Shown in pieces: positions 33,121-43,388 of a stretch of 64,000 nucleotides of DNA. The position numbers and the translations under genes were made by a program. Below the pieces are notes generated by a model that was not told the origin of the DNA, ran no database searches, and saw only the letters and a list, made by a program, of their open reading frames with translations. Position 1 is the stretch's first letter. Each line of letters opens with the position of its first letter. Source of the DNA: Parabacteroides chongii (GTDB lineage: Bacteria > Bacteroidota > Bacteroidia > Bacteroidales > Tannerellaceae); contig NZ_CP120849.1 in the NCBI RefSeq assembly GCF_029581355.1, forward strand, positions 2,574,501-2,638,500, in the 5' to 3' direction.

Positions 33121-36100
33121 ATGACGAAGGATTTTAATCGTTTTTATTTATCAAGGCAGATGTTCATAGGTGCTACGATGTTCCTGGTATCCGTAGGCAT
33201 GGCCTCTGCCAATCAGGGAATCGAGATTCCTGTTTCCGATGCACTTGCCGCTTCACCTCAGCAGGCAAAGAAAAAAGTAAGCGGAACAGTAGAAGATGCC
33301 ATGGGACCTATCGCGGGTGCCAATGTTATTGAAAAAGGTACAACAAACGGAACGATTACCGATATGAACGGTAGTTTTAACCTGGATGTTTCTCCTAATG
33401 CTGTTTTGGTCGTTACTTTCATCGGTTATACGGAGCAACAGGTCTCCGTTGGAAACCAAACGTCATTTACTATTAAGCTGAAGGAAGACACACAAGCCTT
33501 GGATGAAGTAGTAGTAGTAGGTTACGGTACACAAAAGAAAGTGAACCTGACCGGTTCTGTCTCTTCCGTTAATTTTGAAGAACAAGCTTTGTCCAGACCT
33601 ATTACGAATGTTTCCAATGCACTGGCTGGTTTGAGTGCAGGTGTACAGGTTATGCAGAGCTCCGGTAATCCTGGTAGTGACGGGTCCACTATTCGTATCC
33701 GTGGTGTCGGTACGTTGAATAACGCTGACCCTCTGGTATTGATTGACGGAATGGAAGGTTCCATGGACCTGGTAAACCCGCAGGATATCGAGAGTATTTC
33801 TGTGTTGAAAGATGCTGCATCTTCTTCTATTTATGGTTCACGTGCAGCCAATGGTGTTATTTTGATTACGACCAAAAAAGGAAAAGCCGGAAAGTTGTCC
33901 GTTTCTTATTCGGGACGTATTTCTTATGCCCAGCCGACGAATCTGATCGATCAGGTTAGTAATTATGCGGACTATATGGGCTGGATCAATGAATCGTTTG
34001 AAAATATCGGTCAGCCGAAACATTTTGCACAAAGCACTATCGATCTCTGGCGCGAAAAATCGGCAGATCCGAACGGGCTGAATGAGAATGGCGTACCGAA
34101 TTACATTGCTTATCCGAATACGGATTGGCAGAAAGTTTTGTTTGAACATGGTATCATTAATGACCATAACGTTTCTGTTTCCGGCGGAACGGAAAAGCTG
34201 CGCGTATTGATGACTGCCGGTTATCTGGATAATCCGGGATTGGTAAAAAATACAGGTATCCGGAAATATTCTTTGCGTGCCAATATAGAAGCGGATATCG
34301 CTAAATGGCTAACTGTCGGAACGCGTACTTTCGCGACTCAGGAGGACAAGGAGGTCGGCCATTTCGATAATGCCAATAACTTCCTGCGTCAGACAACTCC
34401 GGGCGTTTATCCGGAATGGAACGGACAATACGGTTATCCGGAAGCACCGGAAGAGAGTGCAACAGCCAATAATATTGCCTCTTATCTGGTTTCTCAGGAC
34501 GGACACAGACAAAAGACGAACTTTAATACGACTCTTTTCTCCCGTATATCTCCGATTGAAGGACTTTCATGGGATTTTAATCTGAACTACAAGCGATACT
34601 GGGAAGACAATGCCAATTGGACCAATCCGTTTGAGAAGGTAAAATTCAGTGATGGAACCGTTATGTCTCCGGCTACTACTCCGGCTGATATGTCGACCTA
34701 TTTTTATAACCGGGCAGACTACAGTTACACGATTCAGAATCTTTTGCGTTATAATAAAACCATTAAGGAAGATCATGATTTTGGAATCATGCTGGGGTAT
34801 GAAGAATATTATTACAAGCAGGATACCCGTAGTGCCCAGAAAAAAGGTTTGATCGATTCGAGTGTTCACACTCCGGGTTCAGCAACGGAAATGCAAAGTA
34901 TTGGCGGTGGTGCTTACGACAAGTCCAGACGTTCTTTCTTTGGCCGTATTAATTATGCCTACAAATCCAGATATTTGTTTGAAGCAAACTTGCGACGGGA
35001 TGGAAACTCCCGCTATCATCCGGACTATCGTTGGGGTACTTTCCCTTCTTTCTCTGCAGCCTGGCGTATCTCGGAAGAGGCTTTTATGGTAAATACAAAG
35101 AACTGGCTGGATAACCTGAAGGTCCGTGCTTCATACGGCTCTGTAGGTAATGACGGTGGCACTGATGTAGGTAACTATGAGTATCAGTCTACTTATAGCT
35201 CTGCCCGTTATCCGTTCGGTGGCCTTCTGGCATCCGGGCTGGCATCTACCTCTATTGCCAATTCCATGTTATCCTGGGAAACAACAACGATGACGAATGT
35301 AGGCGTTGACTTGAATGCCTTGAATAACCGTCTTTCTTTCACGATGGATGTATTCAACTATAAAACGAAAGATATCTTGTATAGACCTTCTATCAATATC
35401 ACTGTCGGTAATAAGACGGCTCCCCGCCAGAATATTGCCGAGATGAAGAAAAAAGGTATCGAGTTGACCTTAGGATGGCAGGATAGAATTGGGGAAGTAA
35501 GTTACTCTGTAAACGGTAATTTCTCTTACACCCCGAATAAAGTAACCTACTACAAAGGTAAGTTGAAGGCAGGATACGATGAAAATGGTAAATGGGTAAG
35601 CAATATCGGAGATGTGGCATCCAGTTCTTCGGCAATCGATCCGGTAGTGGAAGACCATATTAAGGGTGAGTTTTATACTCGTAATCCATATCAGGGCTCC
35701 GGAAAAGGTTATGCTGCTGATGGAATCGGCGGTGGACCGGTTGACGGTATGATCCGTACTGAAACCGATATGGAGTGGTTGAAGGCGATGATCGATGCAG
35801 GCTATACCTTTATGCCGAATCAGACGGTAAAAAAAGATCGTCTTTGGTATGGCGACTATGTGTATGCAGATGCAAACGGTGATGGAATTTATGGCGGTAC
35901 GGACGACCGTGAGTTTATGAACATATCCAAAGACCCGAAATACAACTTCGGATTGCAAATGTCGGCAGCGTGGAAAGGTATCGATATATCTATGAACTGG
36001 GCTGGTGCAGCCGGTTTCAACCTTTATTGGGGAGCTACGACTGGTTACAATTCACCGACAACGCGTGTAGGTTTGGCTTTACCGACAGAGATTGCCAAAG

Positions 36101-36441
36101 ATCATTATTTCTATGATCCGGAAAATCCTTCTGACCCGCGTACCAATATCAATGCAAAATACGGTCGTCTGGTGAATGGAGAAAGCGGCTATCAGAATAC
36201 GGAAGCGACAAGTCTTTATATTTTCAATGGTAATTACTTGAAATTGAAGAATCTGACGGTTGGTTATACATTGCCGGCTGCTATAAGTAAGAAAGCATAC
36301 ATGGATAATCTTCGTTTGTATGTCTCTGTTGAAAATGTGTTCAATATCACAAAGTACCCGGGACAAGATCCTGAATTGGGGGCATATCCTGAATATACTT
36401 CTTTAAGACAATTCGCATTCGGGGTTAATGTTACATTTTAA
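33121..36441 (+). CDS. SusC-family TonB-linked outer-membrane transporter (SusC1)
   Basis: 1106 residues from ATG 33121 (MTKDFNRFYLSRQ), the start shared with SusC2. Signal peptide to about residue 31, CarboxypepD_reg-like domain (KKVSGTVEDAMGPIAGANV to about 130), TonB-box region ALDEVVVVGYGTQKK near 129-143, plug domain (ALAGLSAGVQVM, IRIRGVGTLNNADPLVLIDGM, ISVLKDAASSSIYGSRAANGVI) and barrel ending LRQFAFGVNVTF. Imports oligosaccharides with the SusD lid encoded 20 nt downstream. A dyad lies upstream. The in-frame GTG at 33079 is an unlikely start. Confidence 0.97.
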   Translation: MTKDFNRFYLSRQMFIGATMFLVSVGMASANQGIEIPVSDALAASPQQAKKKVSGTVEDAMGPIAGANVIEKGTTNGTITDMNGSFNLDVSPNAVLVVTFIGYTEQQVSVGNQTSFTIKLKEDTQALDEVVVVGYGTQKKVNLTGSVSSVNFEEQALSRPITNVSNALAGLSAGVQVMQSSGNPGSDGSTIRIRGVGTLNNADPLVLIDGMEGSMDLVNPQDIESISVLKDAASSSIYGSRAANGVILITTKKGKAGKLSVSYSGRISYAQPTNLIDQVSNYADYMGWINESFENIGQPKHFAQSTIDLWREKSADPNGLNENGVPNYIAYPNTDWQKVLFEHGIINDHNVSVSGGTEKLRVLMTAGYLDNPGLVKNTGIRKYSLRANIEADIAKWLTVGTRTFATQEDKEVGHFDNANNFLRQTTPGVYPEWNGQYGYPEAPEESATANNIASYLVSQDGHRQKTNFNTTLFSRISPIEGLSWDFNLNYKRYWEDNANWTNPFEKVKFSDGTVMSPATTPADMSTYFYNRADYSYTIQNLLRYNKTIKEDHDFGIMLGYEEYYYKQDTRSAQKKGLIDSSVHTPGSATEMQSIGGGAYDKSRRSFFGRINYAYKSRYLFEANLRRDGNSRYHPDYRWGTFPSFSAAWRISEEAFMVNTKNWLDNLKVRASYGSVGNDGGTDVGNYEYQSTYSSARYPFGGLLASGLASTSIANSMLSWETTTMTNVGVDLNALNNRLSFTMDVFNYKTKDILYRPSINITVGNKTAPRQNIAEMKKKGIELTLGWQDRIGEVSYSVNGNFSYTPNKVTYYKGKLKAGYDENGKWVSNIGDVASSSSAIDPVVEDHIKGEFYTRNPYQGSGKGYAADGIGGGPVDGMIRTETDMEWLKAMIDAGYTFMPNQTVKKDRLWYGDYVYADANGDGIYGGTDDREFMNISKDPKYNFGLQMSAAWKGIDISMNWAGAAGFNLYWGATTGYNSPTTRVGLALPTEIAKDHYFYDPENPSDPRTNINAKYGRLVNGESGYQNTEATSLYIFNGNYLKLKNLTVGYTLPAAISKKAYMDNLRLYVSVENVFNITKYPGQDPELGAYPEYTSLRQFAFGVNVTF

Positions 36442-36461
36442 AGATTAAAACGAGAAAGAAT

Positions 36462-38213
36462 ATGAAACTATTGAAAAATATATATTTAACAGGAGCTGCC
36501 GTTGTTCTGTTGACAGGATGTCAGGGAGATTTGATGGATCTGAATCCGTATGATTCTATCTCTTCCGGAAATATGTGGGCAACAGAGAATCTGGCAGATA
36601 TGGGCGTAAACGGTATTTATAATGTTTTGCGTTCCGACAATGTTGCCGGCGATTTGCATAAATTCGACAGCTATGGTGTTTCTGCAGATTATCGTGACGG
36701 AAATTATGCTCTATTGAGAGGTAATGCCACAACGAGCAATTCCCAGTTTTCCGATTATTGGAAAATTCATTATGAAGGAATCAGCCGTACGAACGATGCG
36801 ATAGCCAATTTGTCGAAGGCTCCGTTGGCCGAGTCCAAGTATAATCGATTGATGGCTGAATCGAAGTTCATGCGTGCCTATTTCTATTATAAGCTGAATA
36901 TGATGTATAAAGGAGTTCCTTTGTATCTGGAACCGACGGAACTGGAAGGCTACACCAAAGGGCGTGATACGGAAGAAGCCGTGTGGAATCAGGTTATCAC
37001 AGACCTGACAGATGCGATCAATACAGCCGATTTCCCGGATAAATATGCTTCCGGTTCGGGTGATTACGGACGTGCGACAAAAGGAGCAGCGTATGCATTG
37101 CGTGGAAAAGCGTATATGTGGATGAAAAACTGGGCAAGCGCAGAAGCCGATTTCCGTAAAGTCGGAGAGTTGGGTTACGGCTTGTTCAAGGGAGAATATA
37201 AGCAACTGTTTAAGGAAGCGAACGAACAGTCCGATGAGATGATTTTCTCCTTGCAGTGCATTGGTTTGAGCGGTTATGGTAATAATTTCTCGTTCCGTTA
37301 TGGTTCTCGTGTCTCTTATGGTTCTTGCTGGAATACATACCTGGCAAGCACGGATTTTGTCGACACGTATGAATGTGCAGACGGGAAACCGTTTAACTGG
37401 AATGATTATTTACCCGGATATAACGAAATGTCTCCGGCTGCCCGCTCTGTCTATTTCCTGCGTGACGGCTTGACTGAAACGGAAATAAATACCTTAACAG
37501 CTAACGGTGCTGATATGTCCAAATATTTGCCTTCAGGAAATGAAGCACGTATAAAAGCCATTTATGGAAATCGTGATCCGCGTTTGGCAGCGACTATAGT
37601 GACGCCGTATGCAGAATATATCGGATCTTCCAGTAATACGGATTATGTATATACTTTGCGTTGGCCGTACAGAGGATATGACAATGCTGAACCGTATGAT
37701 GTGAGAACCGATACGAACAACCGTTTCTACTATCTGTTCCGTAAGTTTGTGGCGGAAGGTTCTTCCGAAATACCGAATCGCGAGTATTCTCCGATCGATA
37801 TTCCAATTATTCGGTATGCCGATGTGCTTCTGTCTCTGGCTGAATGTCTGAACGAGCAGAATAAAACGAGCGAAGCGGTAGATGCGATCAATAAGGTTCG
37901 TGAACGTGCCGGTGCTGCTTTGTTGAACAGCAATCAATATACCCAGGTGACAGGGCAGGATAATTTGCGTGAACGTATCCGCAATGAGCGTCGTTGGGAG
38001 TTTGCCGGTGAAGGTGTGAATTTCTTTGATGAAATGCGCTGGAAGACCTGGCATAAAAGCAAATTATTCGACGGTGCCGGCCTGAAACAGGTTTGGGGAG
38101 AAGTACAAAGTTCTTATTCATGGGGAGGCGATCATTTATATAACTGGGCTATCCCGAGAACTGAAATTCAGATGAATGATAATCTGAAACAGAATGATGG
38201 TTGGATAGATTAG
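36462..38213 (+). CDS. SusD-family glycan-binding lipoprotein (SusD1)
   Basis: 583 residues. Lipoprotein signal with lipobox LLTGC (Cys20). SusD/RagB fold: NPYDSISSGNMWATENLADMGVNGIYNVL near 29-57, TPR-like helices (LRGKAYMWMKNWASAEADFRKV), and the C-terminal block IPIIRYADVLLSLAECLNEQNK... INKVRERAG... ERIRNERRWEFAGEGVNFFDEMRW. Surface lid of the SusC1 transporter. Followed by a strong hairpin shared with the convergent SusD2 gene. Confidence 0.97.
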   Translation: MKLLKNIYLTGAAVVLLTGCQGDLMDLNPYDSISSGNMWATENLADMGVNGIYNVLRSDNVAGDLHKFDSYGVSADYRDGNYALLRGNATTSNSQFSDYWKIHYEGISRTNDAIANLSKAPLAESKYNRLMAESKFMRAYFYYKLNMMYKGVPLYLEPTELEGYTKGRDTEEAVWNQVITDLTDAINTADFPDKYASGSGDYGRATKGAAYALRGKAYMWMKNWASAEADFRKVGELGYGLFKGEYKQLFKEANEQSDEMIFSLQCIGLSGYGNNFSFRYGSRVSYGSCWNTYLASTDFVDTYECADGKPFNWNDYLPGYNEMSPAARSVYFLRDGLTETEINTLTANGADMSKYLPSGNEARIKAIYGNRDPRLAATIVTPYAEYIGSSSNTDYVYTLRWPYRGYDNAEPYDVRTDTNNRFYYLFRKFVAEGSSEIPNREYSPIDIPIIRYADVLLSLAECLNEQNKTSEAVDAINKVRERAGAALLNSNQYTQVTGQDNLRERIRNERRWEFAGEGVNFFDEMRWKTWHKSKLFDGAGLKQVWGEVQSSYSWGGDHLYNWAIPRTEIQMNDNLKQNDGWID

Positions 38214-38236
38214 TTCGTGTATTTGACTAACCAAAA

Positions 38237-38264
38237 GAGGGTATGCTTCTAAAAGCATACCCTC
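38237..38264. terminator. Hairpin between convergent SusD genes
   Basis: Perfect 12-bp stem GAGGGTATGCTT (38237-38248) with AAGCATACCCTC (38253-38264), 4-nt loop. A U-run (TTTT) follows on the minus strand; on the plus strand the tail is TGCTTAT, so it ends SusD2 best. Confidence 0.8.
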
Positions 38265-38310
38265 TGCTTATATCTGACCTGGTGATCAAAATAATTCAGA
38301 AAATAAATAA

Positions 38311-40026
38311 TTACCAGTTAGGATTCTGTTCAAGCTGATCATTCATTTCTATTTCTTCTGCCGGGATAGGCCACAAGTAATCGCGGTTTTCACGGAATAC
38401 ACGTGTCAGCAGGCGCTTGCCGGTGATACCGTATTCTTCGCGATTCAGTAATGTGTGTGACAATTTCCAACGGCGCAGGTCGCTGTCGCGAACACCTTCA
38501 CCAGCCAGTTCATAGGCTCTTTCACGGAAGATACGTTGGAAGACTTCATCTTTCGAATTAGCTGCCAAATAAGAAGGACCACTGTTCAATAATGCGATAC
38601 CCGCACGGGCACGTACTTTGTTGATGTATTCTACCGCCTTAGTCTGGTTGCCGGTTTCATTGTAACATTCTGCCAGCATCAGGTAAACATCAGCCAGGCG
38701 GATGATCGGGAAGTTTACAGGTGTATGTTCGCGGTTCGTGATAGCACCGTTCCAGTCTCCTTCCGGTACGAATTTTCTCCAGAAATAGGTTTCCCAACCT
38801 CCCTTATTATTACGCATGAAACCATTGTTCTCGTTCACTGCTACTACATCTCCTTTGGTGTTTTTTGCAAAGATGAATGTCATCAGGCGCTCTTCGTTAC
38901 GGTTCCATCCCAAATAAGTGCTGTAAGGAGCGATCACTGTAGCTGACATACGCGGGTCACGTTGTTCGTACATTTCCAGGATCTTTGCGGATTCTGCCGG
39001 TTGATCGAGGATTTCGTCGCCGGCATCGTTCACTGTGCATCTGAATACACGTTCACGTACCTGATTGTCGGTTGTATATCCCGGGAACAATTCATCCCAG
39101 TTGAAAGGACGTCCGTCTTTATATTCATACATGTCGACCAGGTCGACAGAAGGAAGGGTGTTATTCCAGCAACTGCCGAATGAGTTACGTGTGCCGGCGT
39201 AGAAGCATAGCGGCATACCGTAATCATTACCTGTACCACCCAGATTGATGATCGAGAAGATCATTTCCGAACTGGTGTGTCCTGTCAGGTTGAACAAGTC
39301 GGCGAAGCTTTCGTACAGTTCATGACCGCTGGTCGATTTTTCCAGATGTTCGATCGCTTTGTCGTAATTTTTACTGTACAGATATACCTTACCCAATAAT
39401 CCTTCTACGGCAGATTTCGTTACACGACCGTAATTGGCAGCATCCCATGTATCCGGAAGTCCTGAGTTCTGCGCTTTTTCCAGGTCTGCAATGATGAAAG
39501 CACGTGTTTCTTCGGCAGAACTTCTCGGATTCATCAGGTCGTTGAAATCCTGTTCCAGATTGGTCGTTTCGTCATAGAGAGGAAGACCTCCGAAGTAATC
39601 CATCAGATGGAAATAGATGAGGGCACGGAGGAAATGGGCTTCACCGAGCATCTGGTTCTTTGCTGTTTCGTCTATAGGTGCTTCACCGATACTGCGGATG
39701 GCGAGGTTGGCACGCTGGATGCCGTTGTATCCGTTCTGCCATTTACCGTTGAGGAAACTGGTTCGCGGTGTACAAGTTCCCAGTTGTAGAGCTTCATACT
39801 GGTCGTAGCCGACTGCTACATCCGAGTTTACGTCGATCATAAACATTTTACCATAGAGGTCGGTGTTTTTCAGGGACGCATACACACCCATCAAACCTGA
39901 CTTACACTGATCTTCTGTCTGCCAGAAGGTCGAAGAGCTTAACTGGTCGTAAGGTGCCCTGTCCAGGTCATAGCAGCTTGTCAATGCCAGAAGTGCTGCT
40001 AAAAAAGGTATAATATATTTTTTCAT
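38311..40026 (-). CDS. SusD-family glycan-binding lipoprotein (SusD2)
   Basis: 571 residues. Lipobox ALTSC (Cys18). SusD pattern: RAPYDQLSSSTFWQTEDQCKSGLMGVYASLK, HFLRALIYFHLMDYFGGLPLYDE, NFPIIRLADVYLMLAECYNETG, KVRARAGIALLNSG, ERAYELAGEGVRDSDLRRW. Clearly homologous to SusD1 (same spacing of motifs) but with a diverged binding region. It follows SusC2 by 34 nt. Convergent with SusD1. Confidence 0.97.
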   Translation of the reverse strand: MKKYIIPFLAALLALTSCYDLDRAPYDQLSSSTFWQTEDQCKSGLMGVYASLKNTDLYGKMFMIDVNSDVAVGYDQYEALQLGTCTPRTSFLNGKWQNGYNGIQRANLAIRSIGEAPIDETAKNQMLGEAHFLRALIYFHLMDYFGGLPLYDETTNLEQDFNDLMNPRSSAEETRAFIIADLEKAQNSGLPDTWDAANYGRVTKSAVEGLLGKVYLYSKNYDKAIEHLEKSTSGHELYESFADLFNLTGHTSSEMIFSIINLGGTGNDYGMPLCFYAGTRNSFGSCWNNTLPSVDLVDMYEYKDGRPFNWDELFPGYTTDNQVRERVFRCTVNDAGDEILDQPAESAKILEMYEQRDPRMSATVIAPYSTYLGWNRNEERLMTFIFAKNTKGDVVAVNENNGFMRNNKGGWETYFWRKFVPEGDWNGAITNREHTPVNFPIIRLADVYLMLAECYNETGNQTKAVEYINKVRARAGIALLNSGPSYLAANSKDEVFQRIFRERAYELAGEGVRDSDLRRWKLSHTLLNREEYGITGKRLLTRVFRENRDYLWPIPAEEIEMNDQLEQNPNW

Positions 40027-40060
40027 TTTGTAATTCCGTTTATAAGTTCAACAATCATGA

Positions 40061-43000
40061 TTAGAATGTAACATTGACTCCAACGACCACCTGGCGCATG
40101 GTAGGATATTTGATACCATTTACTTCAGGGTCGTATCCTTTCCATTTCGTGAATGTAAAGAAGTTTTCCAAACTGCCGTAGAACCGGACTCTATCCATAT
40201 AAGCTACTTTCGACCAGGCTGTCGGCAGCGTATATCCCAATGTGATGTTACGGATCTTCAGGTAAGACTTGTCGGTTACCCAGAAATCGGAATACTGTTC
40301 GTTCCTGGTATCGCTGTAATCCAGCAAACGGGGGTAGCTGGCGTCTGTACGTCCTTCATACCAGCGTCCGTCGATAACATCTGCATTCAACTGATATCCC
40401 TGGCGTACGGTTGTTTTATACAAGGCACTCAGATATACGTCTTTGATACCGGCCTGTCCTTGTATCAATGCGGAGAAGTCAATGCCTTTCCAGTTGAAAC
40501 CGAGGTTCACACCGTAAGTGAATGTCGGGTTCTGTCCGTTGCCGATGACAGTACGGTCATCGTCATTTACCAGTCCGTCACCGTTGAGGTCCTTGTAGAG
40601 GATATCACCTTTTTGGGGAGTTCCGTAAGGGAATACCACTTTGCCTTCTACGGCGGGGTTATCCAACATGGCCTGTACGATTGCCAGGTCTTCGTCTGTC
40701 TGGATGATACGGTCTGCTTCGCGTACATATAGTGACCAGATAGGAAGACCTTCCTGCAGGATTCTAGCATCCTTGATCGTATAGTCGTCTCCTTTGAATT
40801 TATCTACGTTGTTCTTGATGTAAGTGAAGTTGAAACCGACGTTATAAGAGAAATCCTTTCCCGCCTTATCACTCCAGTTTGTAGAGAATTCGAGACCTCT
40901 GTTGGTGATCTGTGCGGAGTTCTGTTTGGGGATAGTGGCATTACCATGTACTTTCGGTGCCGGAAGGTCGATCAGGATGCCTTCTGTTCTTTTGTTAAAA
41001 AATTCGACAGATCCTGACAAGCGGTTACCTAATACATTGTAATCAAGACCGACGTTGGTAATATAAGTCGTTTCCCATGTCAGCGCGGCATTTGCGATCG
41101 CCGTCTGTGAAAGCCCCATGGCTACGGCGCGTCCCAATACATAGTTTGTTTGCGCGTACAGGGATTGCGATGTATAATTACCGTCGTTATCGCGGTTGTC
41201 ACCTAATGTATTATTACCCAACGAACCGTAAGATGCACGAACCTTCAGGTTGTCCAGCCAGTTCTTGGTATTCTCCATGAAACCTTCTTCCGAAATGCGC
41301 CATGCAGCGGAGAAAGAGGGGAAGTAACCCCAGCGGTTGTCAGCCAGGAAACGTGAAGAACCGTCTGCACGCAGGTTGACTTCCAACAGATATTTGTCAT
41401 CCCAACCTAGGTTGAGGCGACCGAAGAATGAACGCATGGCCCACTCGGTAACATTTCCTGTTGTGGATGATTCGCCGATAGCACCTCCGATTACGTTCAG
41501 TGACGGGTCGATCAGGTCTTTGCGGGTGCCGCTGAAATACTGGCGTTTGTACTGTTCCTGGCTACCGCCGACCATCAGGTTCGTGCTCAGGCGGTTGTCG
41601 AAGAAATTGCGTTCGTAACGGACAGTAGCATCCATAAAGTTTCTGAATGTCTTTTCGTTGTAATTCGCAATGCTGGTCTGACCTACACCATCTGTATACA
41701 AGGTATTAGTCTGAAAGTTGTACATCGGAACGAAATTCGGTTTGTTCTCCTTGAATTTATCATAGTAGTCATACGTATATGACCCCTGAATAGTCAAACC
41801 TTTCAATGGTGTCAGGACAGCATACAGACGGGTTTTTAACGTGTTAACCTGGATATTACCGGAAACGTTTCTCAGACGGTTATACGGGTTGTTCGTTGCA
41901 TTCTGAGGGTCATCTTCCGCATTGGCATTGATACCCAGCCGGTTCTGATCATCCAGATAAGCGATTCCCGGGTTACCACCTGTCAGTCCATAGGTATAGA
42001 TATCATCTATATTATCGCTGACCGGTGTTGTGTTAGAGGTGTATCCGCTCAGGTTTACCCCGATCTTCAACCAGTCTTTTACCTGTGAGTCGACATTGGC
42101 ACGCAGACTGAAACGTTCGAAACCACAGTTTTCCAGGATACCCGGGTTGTTCAGATAGTTGAAAGAGGTGTAATAGGTGATCTTTTCCGAACCTCCGGAT
42201 GCGGAGATATTGTGCTGGTGGGAAACACCTGTTTCATACACATCGAAAATACTGTTGTTCGGATATGCCAAATAGTTCGGCATCCCGTATTCGTTCAGGC
42301 CGTTCGGGTCTTTGGACTTTTCACGCCAGAGGTTGATCACATTATCGGAGAATGGTTTGGGCTTGTTGCTGTTTGCCATCCCTTCATTCAGATATTCCAT
42401 GTAATTGGCGTAATCGGAAACGACTTCATACGGCTGGTCCAGTGTCTGGAATGATACGTAGCCTGTATAATCCAGTTTCATTTTGCCGGATTTACCTTGT
42501 TTAGTCGTGATCAGAATAACACCGTTGGCAGCACGTGAACCGTAGATGGCAGAAGAGGCCGCATCTTTCAATACGCTGACTGTTTCTACATCCTGTGGGC
42601 TTACACTGTTTAACGTTCCTTCCACCCCATCAATGATAACCAGCGGCGAAGAGTTGTTCAATGTTCCCTGGCCACGTACCTTAATATCCGCATCGCCGTT
42701 ATTGGACGGAAGGTTGTTGCTGGATGTAATCTGAACACCGGGTGCAGTACCCGCCAATGCTGTAGAGATATTGGTCAACGGACGACTCTCAGCCATTTCA
42801 CTGACATTTACCGAAGTCACGGAACCGGACATGTTCACTTTCTTCTGCGTACCGTAACCAACCACAACCACTTCATCCAATGCCTGTGAGTCTTCGGTGA
42901 GTTTGATATTAAAGGTTTTTTGGTTATTTACCGGAAGCTGTTGTTCTTTATATCCGATAAATGTGATAACCAGAATAGAGTTGGGGGCTACATCCAGTGT

Positions 43001-43267
43001 GAAATTACCATCCATGTCGGTAATTGTACCATTGGTAGTTCCCTTTTCGATAACATTTGCTCCGGCAATCGGGCCGAATGCATCCTGTACCACTCCTTTG
43101 ATGGTTTGTTTCGCCTGTTGTGGCGATGTTACTGCTGTACTAGGTCCTGTGGGCCTCAATAATTCAACAGAAGGATTCGCCGACATCTCGCTTACGGATG
43201 TAAGGAACATGGTTGTTCCCAAAAACAGCGCCTTCGATACGTGAAAGTGAGTAAAATCTTTAGTCAT
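40061..43267 (-). CDS. SusC-family TonB-linked outer-membrane transporter (SusC2)
   Basis: 1068 residues. Begins MTKDFTHFHVSKALFLG, like SusC1, with the same regulatory-like domain (QTIKGVVQDAFGPIAGANVIEKGTTNGTITDMDG), TonB-box region ALDEVVVVGYGTQKKVNMSGSV, plug and barrel ending VVVGVNVTF. The 24 nt before its ATG (43268-43291) are identical to those before SusC1, and a dyad lies 106 nt upstream. The pairs SusC1-D1 and SusC2-D2 face each other, a likely duplication followed by divergence, perhaps for two sizes or forms of one glycan. Confidence 0.97.
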   Translation of the reverse strand: MTKDFTHFHVSKALFLGTTMFLTSVSEMSANPSVELLRPTGPSTAVTSPQQAKQTIKGVVQDAFGPIAGANVIEKGTTNGTITDMDGNFTLDVAPNSILVITFIGYKEQQLPVNNQKTFNIKLTEDSQALDEVVVVGYGTQKKVNMSGSVTSVNVSEMAESRPLTNISTALAGTAPGVQITSSNNLPSNNGDADIKVRGQGTLNNSSPLVIIDGVEGTLNSVSPQDVETVSVLKDAASSAIYGSRAANGVILITTKQGKSGKMKLDYTGYVSFQTLDQPYEVVSDYANYMEYLNEGMANSNKPKPFSDNVINLWREKSKDPNGLNEYGMPNYLAYPNNSIFDVYETGVSHQHNISASGGSEKITYYTSFNYLNNPGILENCGFERFSLRANVDSQVKDWLKIGVNLSGYTSNTTPVSDNIDDIYTYGLTGGNPGIAYLDDQNRLGINANAEDDPQNATNNPYNRLRNVSGNIQVNTLKTRLYAVLTPLKGLTIQGSYTYDYYDKFKENKPNFVPMYNFQTNTLYTDGVGQTSIANYNEKTFRNFMDATVRYERNFFDNRLSTNLMVGGSQEQYKRQYFSGTRKDLIDPSLNVIGGAIGESSTTGNVTEWAMRSFFGRLNLGWDDKYLLEVNLRADGSSRFLADNRWGYFPSFSAAWRISEEGFMENTKNWLDNLKVRASYGSLGNNTLGDNRDNDGNYTSQSLYAQTNYVLGRAVAMGLSQTAIANAALTWETTYITNVGLDYNVLGNRLSGSVEFFNKRTEGILIDLPAPKVHGNATIPKQNSAQITNRGLEFSTNWSDKAGKDFSYNVGFNFTYIKNNVDKFKGDDYTIKDARILQEGLPIWSLYVREADRIIQTDEDLAIVQAMLDNPAVEGKVVFPYGTPQKGDILYKDLNGDGLVNDDDRTVIGNGQNPTFTYGVNLGFNWKGIDFSALIQGQAGIKDVYLSALYKTTVRQGYQLNADVIDGRWYEGRTDASYPRLLDYSDTRNEQYSDFWVTDKSYLKIRNITLGYTLPTAWSKVAYMDRVRFYGSLENFFTFTKWKGYDPEVNGIKYPTMRQVVVGVNVTF

Positions 43268-43349
43268 AATAACACCAGATTTAGTTAATAATTAGATAAT
43301 AGTTTTCTCATTTGTAATTGTCATTTTTCGTTTTCTATATTCCATATGT

Positions 43350-43367
43350 CTACTTGATATCAAGTAG
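43350..43367. promoter_or_regulatory. Perfect 18-bp palindrome upstream of SusC2
   Basis: CTACTTGATATCAAGTAG, 6 bp from the AGTTC dyad at 43374. No equivalent lies beside the SusC1 or lyase dyads, so it may confer SusC2-specific control. Confidence 0.5.
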
Positions 43368-43373
43368 GAGCAT

Positions 43374-43388
43374 AGTTCGTATAGAACT
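43374..43388. promoter_or_regulatory. AGTTC dyad, copy 3, upstream of SusC2
   Basis: AGTTCGTATAGAACT within TAGTTC-N5-GAACTA, 106 nt before the SusC2 start on the minus strand. Confidence 0.65.
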
